A stretch of 64,000 bases of DNA from Vibrio gigantis (lineage in GTDB: Bacteria; Pseudomonadota; Gammaproteobacteria; Enterobacterales; Vibrionaceae). How positions within the stretch are numbered: position 1 is the first letter of the stretch; every line of letters starts with the position of its first letter. The stretch lies in NCBI RefSeq assembly GCF_024347515.1, contig NZ_AP025493.1:1-64000 (forward strand), read 5' to 3'. The notes beneath the pieces were generated by a model. It had not been told where the DNA came from. It made no database searches and saw only the letters and a program-made list of their open reading frames with translations. The position numbers and the translations under genes are program-made. Positions 19,219 to 28,572 of this stretch are shown piece after piece.

Positions 19219-20508
19219 ATGCGACGCATCTATTTTGAATACCTAGCGGGACTGACTGCCATTTTCTTAGTGAGTATATATTCCTATGCCTTTATTGTTT
19301 ACAAGTTAAGCACTGACTACGAATACATATTACGAGACCATGAAGCAGAAGCTTATCAAGAATTGATTGATGTGGTTTACCGCGAAAAAGGTTTGCTTGA
19401 AACGCAGAATCTTTTAAAAAGCTACGCGGATAAGACACGACAGAACCTACGCATCATACCTTTTGATAACGCGCCTGAACTAGTGCGGAAAGCCTTTCAG
19501 CAAAAAGGCCGAAATGTTTACTATCATGACGAATATTTCCTTTGGTTTAGGTTAGTGGGAAGTGATGACTTATATGAGCTGTCCAAGAACAAAGATTCTT
19601 ACTTGAGGAAGCAAATCAAATTTGAGAACCGTCTTATTTGGGTATTTGCTATCACTGGTTTTGCGTTGAGCGGCTTGTTTTTGGTTTGGAGAATAAAGCG
19701 CCGATTAAACAACCTTGAAATGGCGACAGTGGCTTTTTCTAATGGTGATCTATTAGAGCGAGCATCTGAGAAAAACAGTATAAAATTGGGTACGTTGAAC
19801 CGCAGCTTTAATGTCATGGCAGACAAGATAAGAGATTTAATCAATAGTAATAAGTCTTTGACCAACGCGGTAGCACACGAGCTTAGAACTCCTATATTCC
19901 GGATTCAATGGCAAGCTGAGTTGTTGAGTGATTTGGCGCCAACTAAGCAACAGTCTAAGGCCATAGCTCGTATTCTTGCGGATACTGAAGAAATGGAAGA
20001 TATGGTCGATGAGTTGTTGTATTACGCTCGCTTAGAAAGGGGAGGTTTTGAGTTACTTAAGCAACCTATTGATGCCAATGAATGGCTAACCGAACGTTTT
20101 AGTATCTGGGAGAAAGAGACAACACTCGATCTCATTAAGGTTCCACTCAAAGTTCCTGCCTCTTTCTATGTTGACCTAAAGCTATTCAATAGAGCGGTGG
20201 ATAATATAGTAAGGAATGCTTTTAAGTTTGCTGATACTAAGATCGTTATTGAGTTGTGGTATACCGACAATGAATTTGTTATTGAAGTTCATGATGACGG
20301 CAAAGGGGTTGAAACTGAGCATTGGCCATATTTATTTGATCCTTTTTATAGTGCTAATGCAGCGAGAAACAAGGGAAAAACTGGGCATGGTTTAGGGCTA
20401 GCAATTGTCAAACAAGTCTGTGACCGACACCACGCACAGGTGACAGTGGGTGAAAGTTATTTGGATGGTGCGTGTTTTGCACTGTCCTTTCCAAGACTTG
20501 AGCTCTAA
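19219..20508 (+). CDS. Membrane sensor histidine kinase, RstB-like
   Basis: About 429 residues. Helix 1 is near residues 8-32, a periplasmic domain of about 110 residues follows, then helix 2 (WVFAITGFALSGLFLVW) and a HAMP linker. The H-box is HELRTPIFRIQW, the N-box lies in NIVRNAFKFAD, and the ATP lid has DDGKGV and GHGLGLAI. The open frame begins with a TTG at 19192 inside the regulator gene. ATG 19219 gives the more usual N-terminus MRRIYFEYLAG. It should phosphorylate the regulator encoded upstream in response to an unknown periplasmic signal. Confidence 0.87.
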   Translation: MRRIYFEYLAGLTAIFLVSIYSYAFIVYKLSTDYEYILRDHEAEAYQELIDVVYREKGLLETQNLLKSYADKTRQNLRIIPFDNAPELVRKAFQQKGRNVYYHDEYFLWFRLVGSDDLYELSKNKDSYLRKQIKFENRLIWVFAITGFALSGLFLVWRIKRRLNNLEMATVAFSNGDLLERASEKNSIKLGTLNRSFNVMADKIRDLINSNKSLTNAVAHELRTPIFRIQWQAELLSDLAPTKQQSKAIARILADTEEMEDMVDELLYYARLERGGFELLKQPIDANEWLTERFSIWEKETTLDLIKVPLKVPASFYVDLKLFNRAVDNIVRNAFKFADTKIVIELWYTDNEFVIEVHDDGKGVETEHWPYLFDPFYSANAARNKGKTGHGLGLAIVKQVCDRHHAQVTVGESYLDGACFALSFPRLEL

Positions 20509-20587
20509 ATTCAACATGGTCATTTAGTTGTTTTACGATTACACTGCGCCCAATATTCCAGAAGTACATATTTAGGTAGAGGTCACC

Positions 20588-21127
20588 ATGGACCAAGAAC
20601 ATTACGAAGACGCTGACTACGAAGGTTACGAGCACGGAGAAGAAGGCGAAGAGATTGAAATCGAGGCGATTGGTGTCGATGTGTCATCTCAGCCGATTGA
20701 GCTCTACAAAGTGTTTAAAATTGCTAACCTAGTGAGTGGTGGCGGTGAAGCTAAACACATCATCTCTGAAGGCTACGTAGCGGTAAATGGTGAGCTAGAA
20801 ACGCGTAAGCGTCGTAAAATGTACGATGGCGACTTCTTTGAATTCAATCAAGAGTATTATGTAGTGGTGTGCGACCAACCAGTACAAGAAGAAACAGAAG
20901 AGCCGAAAAAGAAAGAAGCGTCTAAAAAAGACAACAAGGCGAAGAAAGGTCAGTCTAAAAAGGATTCTAAGAAGAAAGAATCTAAGAAAAGCAAAGCAGA
21001 AATGCTGAGCGCCAAGGCTGAACCAAAGAAAGAGAAAAAGAAAGAAAAGAAACCGAAAAAGAAAGCGGACACGCCAAAGCCAACACGTGACGACAAAAGC
21101 GGCCGTAACTCGATTGAATTCTTTTAA
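20588..21127 (+). CDS. S4-domain RNA-binding protein with acidic head and lysine-rich tail
   Basis: A 179-residue protein in three parts. Residues 1-30 are strongly acidic (EGEEIEIE). Residues about 35-90 form an S4 domain of the YbcJ type: LYKVFKIANLVSGGGEAKHII, then EGYVAVNGELETRKRRKMYDGD. The last 80 residues are almost entirely Lys, Glu, Ser and Ala, low complexity and highly basic. E. coli YbcJ is only about 70 residues. GAGGTC precedes the ATG. A role in ribosome or RNA binding is inferred from the domain. It is a single-gene unit with its own terminator. Confidence 0.82.
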   Translation: MDQEHYEDADYEGYEHGEEGEEIEIEAIGVDVSSQPIELYKVFKIANLVSGGGEAKHIISEGYVAVNGELETRKRRKMYDGDFFEFNQEYYVVVCDQPVQEETEEPKKKEASKKDNKAKKGQSKKDSKKKESKKSKAEMLSAKAEPKKEKKKEKKPKKKADTPKPTRDDKSGRNSIEFF

Positions 21128-21185
21128 CATTATTCTTTTAAGACGTTAAGCAACGTTAGACCTCGGTTTGCGTTAAGCAGATATC

Positions 21186-21216
21186 AAAAGGCTCACTATT
21201 TAGTGAGCCTTTTTTG
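21186..21216. terminator. Bidirectional terminator between convergent genes
   Basis: A 13-bp perfect stem, AAAAGGCTCACTA with its complement around a TT loop, is followed by T-runs on both strands. It serves the S4 gene on the plus strand and the symporter operon on the minus strand. Confidence 0.9.
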
Positions 21217-21245
21217 TTGGAGCTAGCTTGAGTTTGAGGATAACC

Positions 21246-22979
21246 TTAGCTGATTTGTTCTACTTCATTTGATGGCTTAGAGCGCTTGAATGAGTAAATC
21301 ATATAACCGATGACGCTTGCAGCAACAATAACAGAGCAGACTCGGATAAAGTTAATCAACATTGGTGCGTTCTCAATGAACTCGTTAATTCCCCAAAGTA
21401 GAACGAGTGAGAATACAAACATAACGAGGAGTCCCCAACAAGGTGCATCGACTTTACCCGGAACAACATACCAACCATCTTCTTTGATCGGCTTGTTCAA
21501 GCGCGCATACTCTGCTTGCTGGCCTTTGACTGTATAAAGGTGCATTTCTTTTTGTTTGCCAGTTAGCAGCAAGCTTGCAGCGTACGCGACAATCGCATTA
21601 ACGAAAACACCAATAACACAGTACCAAGGCCAAGCGATATCAGTCGCTACTGCTACATACCAGATTGCTAAGAAGCTTGCTGCGACACCAATTAATAGTC
21701 CTTTTTCTGTAATATGTTTGGAGTAGAAACCAAGCACGAACATACAGAAGTTTGCACCTACAAAATAGGAACCCGCTTTACTCAATATTTCTAAAACTGA
21801 GCCTGTGCTGGTTGCAAACATGAAAGCTGGAATGATGATACATAGCGCCCACATAACCGTGAAGAAACGCGATGCTTTGAGGTAATGTTCCTCTGACTCG
21901 TTTTTCTTGTAGAAGCGTTTATAGAAGTCAGTAACAGAGACGGTAGCCATAGAGTTAAAAGCGGAGTCTAGGCTCGACATACTTGCTGCAAGAATAGCCG
22001 CCGCGATGATTCCCATCAGCCCTGGCATACCATATTCGCTGGCATAGTGAAGGATAATGGTATTGCCATTCTCAAACTCTTTACCATCGTAGTAAGCGTT
22101 AAATAATACGCCCAACAGAATGAATACGAAGTAGATGAAGAAAGCAACGTAACCCATCATTAGCATCGCTTTTTTCGCATCACCCATATTTTTAGCCGCC
22201 ATACAGCGTTGAACCATCATTTGGTTACCGCCATACACCGTAGTGTGGAACATTGTCATTGCGATAACGCCGGCCCATACCGTGGTCACTTGGCTTAAAT
22301 CTAAATTGGTTTGCAACGCATTGGTCATGCCATCTGACTTGAGATTTTGCATCACTTCCGTCATTGGTTGTGGCATGCCATTCCAAACGGCTTCGATGAT
22401 GATGAACGCGCCAAGAAACAAAATGACCGCTTGAATGACATCTGTCCAAATAACGGCGGCAATTCCCCCCATGACGGTATAGATCAGCGCGATAACAGTG
22501 ACGATGATGATGCAGTAAGTGACGTCGATGCCTGTAATGAACTCGAGGATTAACGAGGTCGCATATAAGACCGCCGCTGAACTTATCGCCTGTTTAATTA
22601 AGAAAATCAAAGACAGAGTGATACGAGAAGCTTTACCAAAGCGTCGTTCTTGATATTCATAAATCGAAGTGAGGCCGTTGTTGTAGAAAAATGGCATAAA
22701 CACAGCAACGATAAAGAAAATCACCAGAGGGTAGTTTAGGTGGATAGCAATCACCGACAAGCCTTCTTTGTAAGACCAAGCAGGCCCACCCAAGAAAGAC
22801 ATCGCACTAACATAGGTACACACAACAGAAATACCGATGGCCCACCATGGAATATTTCTATCGCCTAATGCAAATTGGTTGGCGGAAGTCACACGTCTAC
22901 CAACCAGTGCACCCATCACTAAAGTCAGGACGATATAGGTACCAAGAATTGTCCAGTTTAAAGCTCCAAACTCATACAT
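21246..22979 (-). CDS. Sodium:solute symporter (SSS family)
   Basis: A 577-residue inner-membrane transporter with about 13-14 hydrophobic helices. SSS marks include the N-terminal LGDRNIPWWAIGISVVCTYVS and the central MVQRCMAAKNMGDAKKA, the usual GGNQMMVQR block. Its start overlaps the end of the upstream tandem-SnoaL gene by 8 bases, so it is the last gene of a three-gene operon read on the minus strand. The substrate is probably the compound handled by the SnoaL-like proteins. SSS carriers take sugars, acids or amino acids and the sequence does not decide. Confidence 0.9.
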   Translation of the reverse strand: MYEFGALNWTILGTYIVLTLVMGALVGRRVTSANQFALGDRNIPWWAIGISVVCTYVSAMSFLGGPAWSYKEGLSVIAIHLNYPLVIFFIVAVFMPFFYNNGLTSIYEYQERRFGKASRITLSLIFLIKQAISSAAVLYATSLILEFITGIDVTYCIIIVTVIALIYTVMGGIAAVIWTDVIQAVILFLGAFIIIEAVWNGMPQPMTEVMQNLKSDGMTNALQTNLDLSQVTTVWAGVIAMTMFHTTVYGGNQMMVQRCMAAKNMGDAKKAMLMMGYVAFFIYFVFILLGVLFNAYYDGKEFENGNTIILHYASEYGMPGLMGIIAAAILAASMSSLDSAFNSMATVSVTDFYKRFYKKNESEEHYLKASRFFTVMWALCIIIPAFMFATSTGSVLEILSKAGSYFVGANFCMFVLGFYSKHITEKGLLIGVAASFLAIWYVAVATDIAWPWYCVIGVFVNAIVAYAASLLLTGKQKEMHLYTVKGQQAEYARLNKPIKEDGWYVVPGKVDAPCWGLLVMFVFSLVLLWGINEFIENAPMLINFIRVCSVIVAASVIGYMIYSFKRSKPSNEVEQIS

Positions 22980-23967
22980 GCGCTCGTCCTTTTAGTTGTT
23001 CATCCATTTGTGCGAATAAGTCATAACCGAGCTGCTTTAAGATGTGTGCGATATCGATAGCAACCCAGTTCTCTTTGAGTAATTCGCCTTCGCGTCGCCA
23101 GATATCCATCACGCGAAGCTCGATGTGTTTGCCAGTTGGTGCTAACCCTAACCAACCACTGCTGCCAGTATGTGTACCGTGCATGTGTGGCCAACCACCC
23201 GTGGATACGTAGTCATTTTTGGACAAAATATTGAGCTCGATATCGACACTTCGGTCAGGGAAGGCAAAGACAAATGGTCCTTGATGATGGTCGCGGAAGC
23301 CTTGGATACCACGAGTCGTACCAATACTAGCCGGTCCGTACCACATAAAGTCGTCATGCCAGTAGTTTTCTAGATCCATTGAATCAAGGCGCTTACCATC
23401 AAATCGACCTAAGCAAGCCAGCATGTCTAGCACTAGTTTTTGGCTTTTCTCGCTCTCTTCCGCAGCGATGTTACCTGTCTGTATGCCGTCTTGAGTTGCT
23501 GGGGCAGGGACTAGTCCAGCATGACCTAGGCTTGCTCGTAACGGGTTAACACCAGCTTGGTTCATTGCATCAATAAAATCAGGGATTAGATAGGATTCGA
23601 CAATTTGACCCTCTTGGATACAAACCATTTCGGTGTAGCGCAAGTAGAGCGTTTTTCCTGTTGCTGGGATGCCAAACAACGGTTTTGCAAATGTGCCAAC
23701 AAAGTAGCCAGTAGAGTTTACCCAAGTGCGGCCCTCGTATTCACCTTGCATAACGATTGATGGACGTCGTTCTACATCAGGTAGCGAGTTTACTAGCGGC
23801 AATAAGAATGCTTGCTCGGTCGCATCGACACCAGAGACGTCATTAATCGGGTGAGCGACACACCATTTAACGTCGGCATTTAGCATCTCGTGAGCTACTT
23901 GAGTACGCTCTGAAGAGTGAGCGTTAAAATACGTTTTGTAGAAATTTTCAATCAAGCTGTTCAACAT
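22972..23967 (-). CDS. Tandem SnoaL/NTF2-like protein 2
   Basis: A 331-residue protein made of two SnoaL-like halves. Half 1 (about 5-150) has the helix FYKTYFNAHSS, the strand RRPSIVMQGEYEG and FVGTFAKPLFGIPATGKTLYLRYTEM. Half 2 (about 180-325) repeats the layout with WYGPASIGTTRGIQGFRDHH and GLAPTGKHIELRVMDIWR. SnoaL folds serve as cyclases, isomerases, hydrolases or dehydratases of small molecules. It lacks a signal peptide and should be cytoplasmic. It is the middle gene of an operon with a second tandem-SnoaL protein and a symporter. The exact reaction is unknown. Confidence 0.8.
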   Translation of the reverse strand: MLNSLIENFYKTYFNAHSSERTQVAHEMLNADVKWCVAHPINDVSGVDATEQAFLLPLVNSLPDVERRPSIVMQGEYEGRTWVNSTGYFVGTFAKPLFGIPATGKTLYLRYTEMVCIQEGQIVESYLIPDFIDAMNQAGVNPLRASLGHAGLVPAPATQDGIQTGNIAAEESEKSQKLVLDMLACLGRFDGKRLDSMDLENYWHDDFMWYGPASIGTTRGIQGFRDHHQGPFVFAFPDRSVDIELNILSKNDYVSTGGWPHMHGTHTGSSGWLGLAPTGKHIELRVMDIWRREGELLKENWVAIDIAHILKQLGYDLFAQMDEQLKGRAHV

Positions 23968-23984
23968 GTTATTTCCTTATATAG

Positions 23985-24959
23985 TTAACCGATTTGGATT
24001 AAAATCTGTTTCCAGACTGCACTTTCATCAAGTAGCGTGAATTCTCTGCGTAGGCCCCAAGGCCCAAACTCTGCATGGCTGATACCCATGATGTAAACGT
24101 CTTTTCCTGTAGGCTTTCCAAACATACCGTAGCCTTCGTGCTTGCCTTGTAGCGACCAACGAATAGCTGCACGTGGTGACATCATTTCGTCATTGCGGCC
24201 AATACGGTGGTGAATTTTGAATTCCGCGTTCGGAAATGACGAGCGCAGTGACATCCAAAACTGGTCGATCTCGTTATGAGAGAGTGCAGTTTGACCGCCC
24301 GTGTATTCGCCAATACAAGCTCGGTCATATTCTTTTGGTATTACCGAGAACTCAGCACTCATTACACGTCGCAGTATGTCTTCATAGCGCTGACCGTATT
24401 CATTGTCGTTCCCTACACCAAGGTAAGGGCCTTGAATGTCGACTTGAGGAGTGAAAGGGAAGGGGCATTGCTCAACGCCACCCTCTATTTCGATTTGCTG
24501 ACGAGCGTACTCTTCTGACGTCATACCCAGTTGGTTTGCAATCGCAGCGATGTCTCGGATCATCCACTCGTCATTGATTTGGTTATTGATGGCATGGCAG
24601 TCTGCGATAATTCGAAACTTTAGTGTTTTGTTTGTGGCTTTGCCAAATACACCATCATTAGTGTGAGTGGCTGTAGAAATGATTCGATGTGATGAGAGCA
24701 TGCCTTGCTCAGGAGTCCCTGACCAAATAACGTCTTCACCCAATAAGGTACGGTTCGGGAACTCGGCTAGTGTGCCCATGGTCGCGCTGATGACCTTTTC
24801 GTTTCCCTTGGTGATGGAGAGTGGTGTACGGACGATAATGTCAGGTGAGTAATAGTTATGTAGGGTACTCAGACCTCGATCTTCCCAAATTTCTTTAGTG
24901 ATGCCTAATATGTAATCCGGAAAATCTTGCCATTTAGAATCAAAGCCAACCATAGCCAT
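23985..24959 (-). CDS. Tandem SnoaL/NTF2-like protein 1
   Basis: A 324-residue protein, also two SnoaL-like halves. Half 1 has ILGITKEIWEDRGLSTLHNYYSPDIIVRTP and a C-terminal helix IRDIAAIANQLG. Half 2 has DQFWMSLRSSFPNAEFKIHH and GMFGKPTGKDVYIMGISHAEF. It is a distant relative of the next gene and not a recent duplicate. The ATG is preceded by AGGAGGTGAT, a complete anti-Shine-Dalgarno match, implying strong translation. It heads the SnoaL-SnoaL-symporter operon, and a LacI-type operator lies 42 bases upstream. Function unknown; a two-enzyme step on the imported compound is inferred. Confidence 0.8.
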   Translation of the reverse strand: MAMVGFDSKWQDFPDYILGITKEIWEDRGLSTLHNYYSPDIIVRTPLSITKGNEKVISATMGTLAEFPNRTLLGEDVIWSGTPEQGMLSSHRIISTATHTNDGVFGKATNKTLKFRIIADCHAINNQINDEWMIRDIAAIANQLGMTSEEYARQQIEIEGGVEQCPFPFTPQVDIQGPYLGVGNDNEYGQRYEDILRRVMSAEFSVIPKEYDRACIGEYTGGQTALSHNEIDQFWMSLRSSFPNAEFKIHHRIGRNDEMMSPRAAIRWSLQGKHEGYGMFGKPTGKDVYIMGISHAEFGPWGLRREFTLLDESAVWKQILIQIG

Positions 24960-25001
24960 TAATCACCTCCTGATGCGTCATAAAATTAGTTATTGGATTA
25001 T

Positions 25002-25021
25002 TTTTGGTTACGTATCCAATA
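25002..25021. promoter_or_regulatory. LacI-type operator before the SnoaL/symporter operon
   Basis: TTTTGGTTACGTATCCAATA is a CG-centred imperfect palindrome. It fits the consensus TTTTGSATWCGWATSCAAAA shared with sites at 28573, 30678 and 30890. It lies 43 bases upstream of the first tandem-SnoaL start. Confidence 0.7.
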
Positions 25022-25422
25022 TTGCCTTTTGTTACCATTGTGTCAATGAGGTGTTTCGCATATGTTTCTTTATTGTGGGTTGGATCTGTTTTTTAACAAC
25101 TCTCAAAATACGGTTCTCAGTAAGATAATTGAGTAATGGTTCCATATTTATCGAGTGTATATGAACAAAATAATTAGGTTGAAATGTAGTGCTTGTCTAC
25201 ATAAGTAATTGTATTTGTTGATTTTGTTTTGGGTGTGGCGAGGTGGGCATTATACCAGAGAGTGCGCTGTGACGATTTTTTATATCGAAGTGATGACGAG
25301 AAGGAGTTTAGAGTAATTATTCTTAACTGATGGAGTTTTACTTAGATTGTTTAGATTTGTTTAGATTTGTTTAATTAAAAATGGATTCGCATGCAACGAT
25401 AAGTTTGGGAATGGTTGGATTG
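25022..25422. other. Spacer between the SnoaL operon promoter and the TRAP operon end
   Basis: There is no supported gene here. It should contain the promoter for the minus-strand SnoaL operon just right of the operator. A triple TTTAGATTG/TTTAGATTTG-like repeat lies near 25340-25372. I see nothing else. Confidence 0.35.
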
Positions 25423-25458
25423 AAAAAGCCACTCAAAGATGAATTTTGAGTGGCTTTG
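25423..25458 (-). terminator. Intrinsic terminator of the TRAP operon
   Basis: On the minus strand AAAGCCACTCAAA pairs perfectly with its complement around a 7-base loop and is followed by TT-rich sequence. It lies 14 bases after the dctM stop. Confidence 0.85.
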
Positions 25459-25471
25459 TTGATGGGTACGC

Positions 25472-26752
25472 TTAAGACAATAGTTCTGGAAGGAACAGTG
25501 ATATCGCTGGCACAAAGGTAATGATCATCAAAGCGACGAGCATGGCACCAATCCAGCCTAAAATCGCCCGAGACAAGGATTCAATCGGCACGTTACCTAC
25601 TTGGCTGGCCATAAATAAGTTGGCGCCGAGTGGGGGAGTGACAAACCCGATGGCTAGGTTCACGATCATTACGATACCAAAGTGAATTGGGTCCATTCCT
25701 AATGCGGTCACGATAGGCAGCAGGATTGGAGTTAAGATAACAATCGCTGCTAATGTCTCCATGAATGTACCAACGATCAGGAGCAGTGCGGTGATACATA
25801 GCAAGATGAGCAGCTTGTTTTCCGTGATAGAGAGAATGAACTGTGCGATTTCAGTTGGTAGACGCTCAAGCGTTAGGATTCGACCAAACGTAACTGAAGC
25901 GCCCACAATCACAAGTACTGCACCTACCAATAACGAAGATTCTAAAATGATCTTCACGACCTTTTTGTAATCCAGTTCTTTGTAAACAAACATGCCGAAA
26001 AACAAGCCGTATAATACACCAATCGCCGCAGACTCAGTTGGCGTGAATACACCAGAGTAGATGCCGCCAAGAATAATTACGGGTAAGAGCATTGCCCAAA
26101 TCGCTTCTTTAAGCGCCGCCAGTCTTTCAGGCCATGTTGCTTTCTTATCGTTACCTTTGTAGCCACGGATTTTAGAGACGATCAAACAGTAACCGATAAG
26201 GACGAGTCCGACGACAACACCAGGGATAATGCCGGCCATGAACATTTTCGTTACGGATACTTCTGCAGTAATGGCATACACGATCATCACAACAGACGGC
26301 GGAATAATCACACCGATACCACCAGAAGAAGCGATCAAAGCACCGGCAAAGCTACGGTCGTAGCCTTTTTTAACCATAGACGGAATCATTGTTAAGCCAA
26401 TAGCTGCAACGGTTGCAGAACCTGTACCAGAGATGGAAGCAAAGAACATACATGCAACGATAGCTACAATCCCTAAGCCACCAGTGAAGTGACCAAAGAA
26501 GACTTCAGCAACATGCAAAAGGCGTTTTGATATACCGCCTTGGCTCATTAGGTTACCGGCCAATGTGAAGAGTACAACGGCCAATAGTGGGAAAGAGTCT
26601 AGCCCTGTCACCAAGCCCTGTACTAAAAACTCGATATTTAAGAAGGGTAGGCTCAAGATGGCCAGCATGCTGGCACCTGCGAGTGCGATACCTACGGGAA
26701 CGCCTATAAGAAGCAGTAATCCGAAGCTACCAAATAACAAAGCAGAGGTCAT
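25472..26752 (-). CDS. dctM: TRAP transporter large permease (DctM-like)
   Basis: A 426-residue membrane protein with about 12 helices and the DctM marks VPVGIALAGASM, SISGTGSATVAAIG and the C-terminal NLAIGFVTPPLGANLF. It forms the ion-driven channel of a TRAP importer with the small permease; their genes overlap by one base (TAATG). TRAP systems usually carry carboxylates, sugar acids or sulfonates. The gene symbol is used in the generic family sense; this is not shown to be the C4-dicarboxylate system. Confidence 0.92.
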   Translation of the reverse strand: MTSALLFGSFGLLLLIGVPVGIALAGASMLAILSLPFLNIEFLVQGLVTGLDSFPLLAVVLFTLAGNLMSQGGISKRLLHVAEVFFGHFTGGLGIVAIVACMFFASISGTGSATVAAIGLTMIPSMVKKGYDRSFAGALIASSGGIGVIIPPSVVMIVYAITAEVSVTKMFMAGIIPGVVVGLVLIGYCLIVSKIRGYKGNDKKATWPERLAALKEAIWAMLLPVIILGGIYSGVFTPTESAAIGVLYGLFFGMFVYKELDYKKVVKIILESSLLVGAVLVIVGASVTFGRILTLERLPTEIAQFILSITENKLLILLCITALLLIVGTFMETLAAIVILTPILLPIVTALGMDPIHFGIVMIVNLAIGFVTPPLGANLFMASQVGNVPIESLSRAILGWIGAMLVALMIITFVPAISLFLPELLS

Positions 26753-27312
26753 TAGCTTAGCTCCAACAAGCGGTTAGAAGTGCGGTGTTTTGCTTTCAAG
26801 TGACGGTAACGATGTTGCGTGAGTCGAACCGACTTTGGTGAGTAAGCAATAATTGAAATGCGCTTATTGATGCTAACGACAAGGCGAATGGCGCTGAGCA
26901 CGGCACAAACAAGTACAGAGGCATATAAGCATGCAATCGGGATTTCCATTGCAGGAGCGATTTGGCCCAGTTTCAGGCTTCGACCAATCACTTTGAAACC
27001 AAACCAGGCAACGGTGCAGCTGAAGGCAAGGTAAATAAGATCAGAAAGAATCAAAGCGTAGTGGGTTAAATTGCCAGGTAGTTTATCGATGAATAGGCGA
27101 ATGCGAATATGTCGATCATCACGAATACAGTAGCTGATGCTTAAGTACATCGCCCAAACGAAAAGGTAGCGGGCAAGTTCTTCTGCCCAAGCAATTGAAG
27201 CGTCGAATAGGCGCAATGCTATCTGTAAACAGAGTAGCGCGGTCATCAACGAGATAGAAAGTACGATCAGTGTTGGTTCGAAGTATCGGTCGAACAGGCG
27301 AAACCATTTCAT
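26752..27312 (-). CDS. dctQ: TRAP transporter small permease (DctQ-like)
   Basis: About 186 residues with four helices, including WAEELARYLFVWAMYLSISYCIRDDRHIRI, the typical DctQ core. The open frame extends to a TTG at 27324, but ATG 27312 lies 6 bases after GGAG and is the better start. The last 30 residues are unusually basic (TQHRYRHLKAKHR). It works with the DctM and DctP proteins encoded on either side. A 175-base gap separates it from dctP. Confidence 0.88.
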   Translation of the reverse strand: MKWFRLFDRYFEPTLIVLSISLMTALLCLQIALRLFDASIAWAEELARYLFVWAMYLSISYCIRDDRHIRIRLFIDKLPGNLTHYALILSDLIYLAFSCTVAWFGFKVIGRSLKLGQIAPAMEIPIACLYASVLVCAVLSAIRLVVSINKRISIIAYSPKSVRLTQHRYRHLKAKHRTSNRLLELS

Positions 27313-27487
27313 ACGTAACTCCAAAGAGTGTTGAAAAGGGCATTGAATGCCAATGAATGAATTGCACCTCAGGCTTAAAAGCTGCTTATCTATAAAGCGA
27401 TTTTTAAAAGCTTGGTTTTAAAGCGATCTCTTAAAGCCTGAGTCAATAACGGACACCCATGAAGGGCTAACAATCGTGATCAGTGAG

Positions 27488-28483
27488 TTAGAGTTGCTCT
27501 ATTTCTGTGATCACACTGTCGAATAGCGCTTCACCGGTTTTGCTACGAAGCTCTTGGTAAACCGCTGCATTCATCTTTTCTTTCATTTGAGCACGAACGT
27601 CGGTTGGCACTACGTTTACTGTCATGCCTTTCGCTTCAAGTTCTTTAATGACTTCTTGGTTCTGTTTAGCCGCGAGATCACGCTGTACTGCGATGGTTTC
27701 TTGGCTTACTTCATTGACTAGAGTTTGTTGTTCGCTCGGTAGAGAGTCCCAGAACTCTTTGTTCATGAATAGTACGTAGTTAGTGTAAATATGGTTGGTT
27801 AGCGATAGGTACTCTTGTGCTTCGTAAAAACGCTCTGCGTAAATAGAGTAGACCGCACTTTCTTGTGAATTGATTAAGCCTTGTTGTAGCGAAGTGAAGA
27901 TCTCACCCCAAGAAAGCGGTGTCGGTGCTGTACCTACCGATTTCCAAGCACTGATTTGTGTAGGGTTAGACGCTGAACGAATCTTTAAGCTGTTCAAGTC
28001 TTCAATGGTGTTAATCGGTTGCTTGTTATTGGTGATGCTGCGGAAACCAACTTCCATGAAGCCTAAGCCATGAAAGCCTTTTGATTCCATTGATGTAAGA
28101 AGTGGTTTGCCGATCTTATCGCTGTCCAATGCCTTATGTGCTTGCGCTTCGTCTTCAAATAGGTAGAAGACATCAAGTACGTTGAACTCAGGTACGTAAG
28201 GTGAAAGCAACACCGATGCACCAAATGTCATCTGTAAGTTACCTTGCTGAACAAGCTCTGTGGTTTCTCTTACATCGCCCAGTTGACGGGCAGGATAGAT
28301 TTCAACTTCAAGTTCTCCGTTAGAGCGAGATTCCAACTCTTTTTCGAAGTGAAGCATTGCTTTGTGAACGGGTGATGTTTCTTGGCTGTCGTGAGCAAGG
28401 CGGATCACATTGCTTGCAAAGGTATTCATGCTAGACAGCGTTAAGCCGAGGGCTGTAATTGAGGTAAAGATTGCGCGTTTCAT
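27488..28483 (-). CDS. dctP: TRAP transporter periplasmic binding protein (DctP-like)
   Basis: A 331-residue protein with a signal peptide (ending NTFA-SN near residue 24). DctP family blocks include ARQLGDVRETTELVQQGNLQM, the ligand-Arg region LKIRSASNPTQISAW, and PLSWGEIFTSLQQGLINSQESA. The conserved Arg in the KIRS block binds the carboxylate of most TRAP ligands, so an acidic substrate is likely. AAGGAAG precedes the ATG. It is the first gene of the TRAP operon. A palindromic LacI-type operator lies 90 bases upstream. Confidence 0.92.
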   Translation of the reverse strand: MKRAIFTSITALGLTLSSMNTFASNVIRLAHDSQETSPVHKAMLHFEKELESRSNGELEVEIYPARQLGDVRETTELVQQGNLQMTFGASVLLSPYVPEFNVLDVFYLFEDEAQAHKALDSDKIGKPLLTSMESKGFHGLGFMEVGFRSITNNKQPINTIEDLNSLKIRSASNPTQISAWKSVGTAPTPLSWGEIFTSLQQGLINSQESAVYSIYAERFYEAQEYLSLTNHIYTNYVLFMNKEFWDSLPSEQQTLVNEVSQETIAVQRDLAAKQNQEVIKELEAKGMTVNVVPTDVRAQMKEKMNAAVYQELRSKTGEALFDSVITEIEQL

Positions 28484-28572
28484 CGTTCTTCCTTGTTCAT
28501 CACACGGCTTTTATGTGCATTCATTTGAGCCATGTTGTTCAGTGGGTTATTTATCCGCACTTCATATCCTAA

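Noticed and set aside
20795..21130. Minus-strand 111-residue open frame rich in Phe and Leu
   Set aside because: It is the antisense of the lysine-rich tail of the S4 gene; AAA/AAG codons read backwards give Phe and Leu. No ribosome site or own context.
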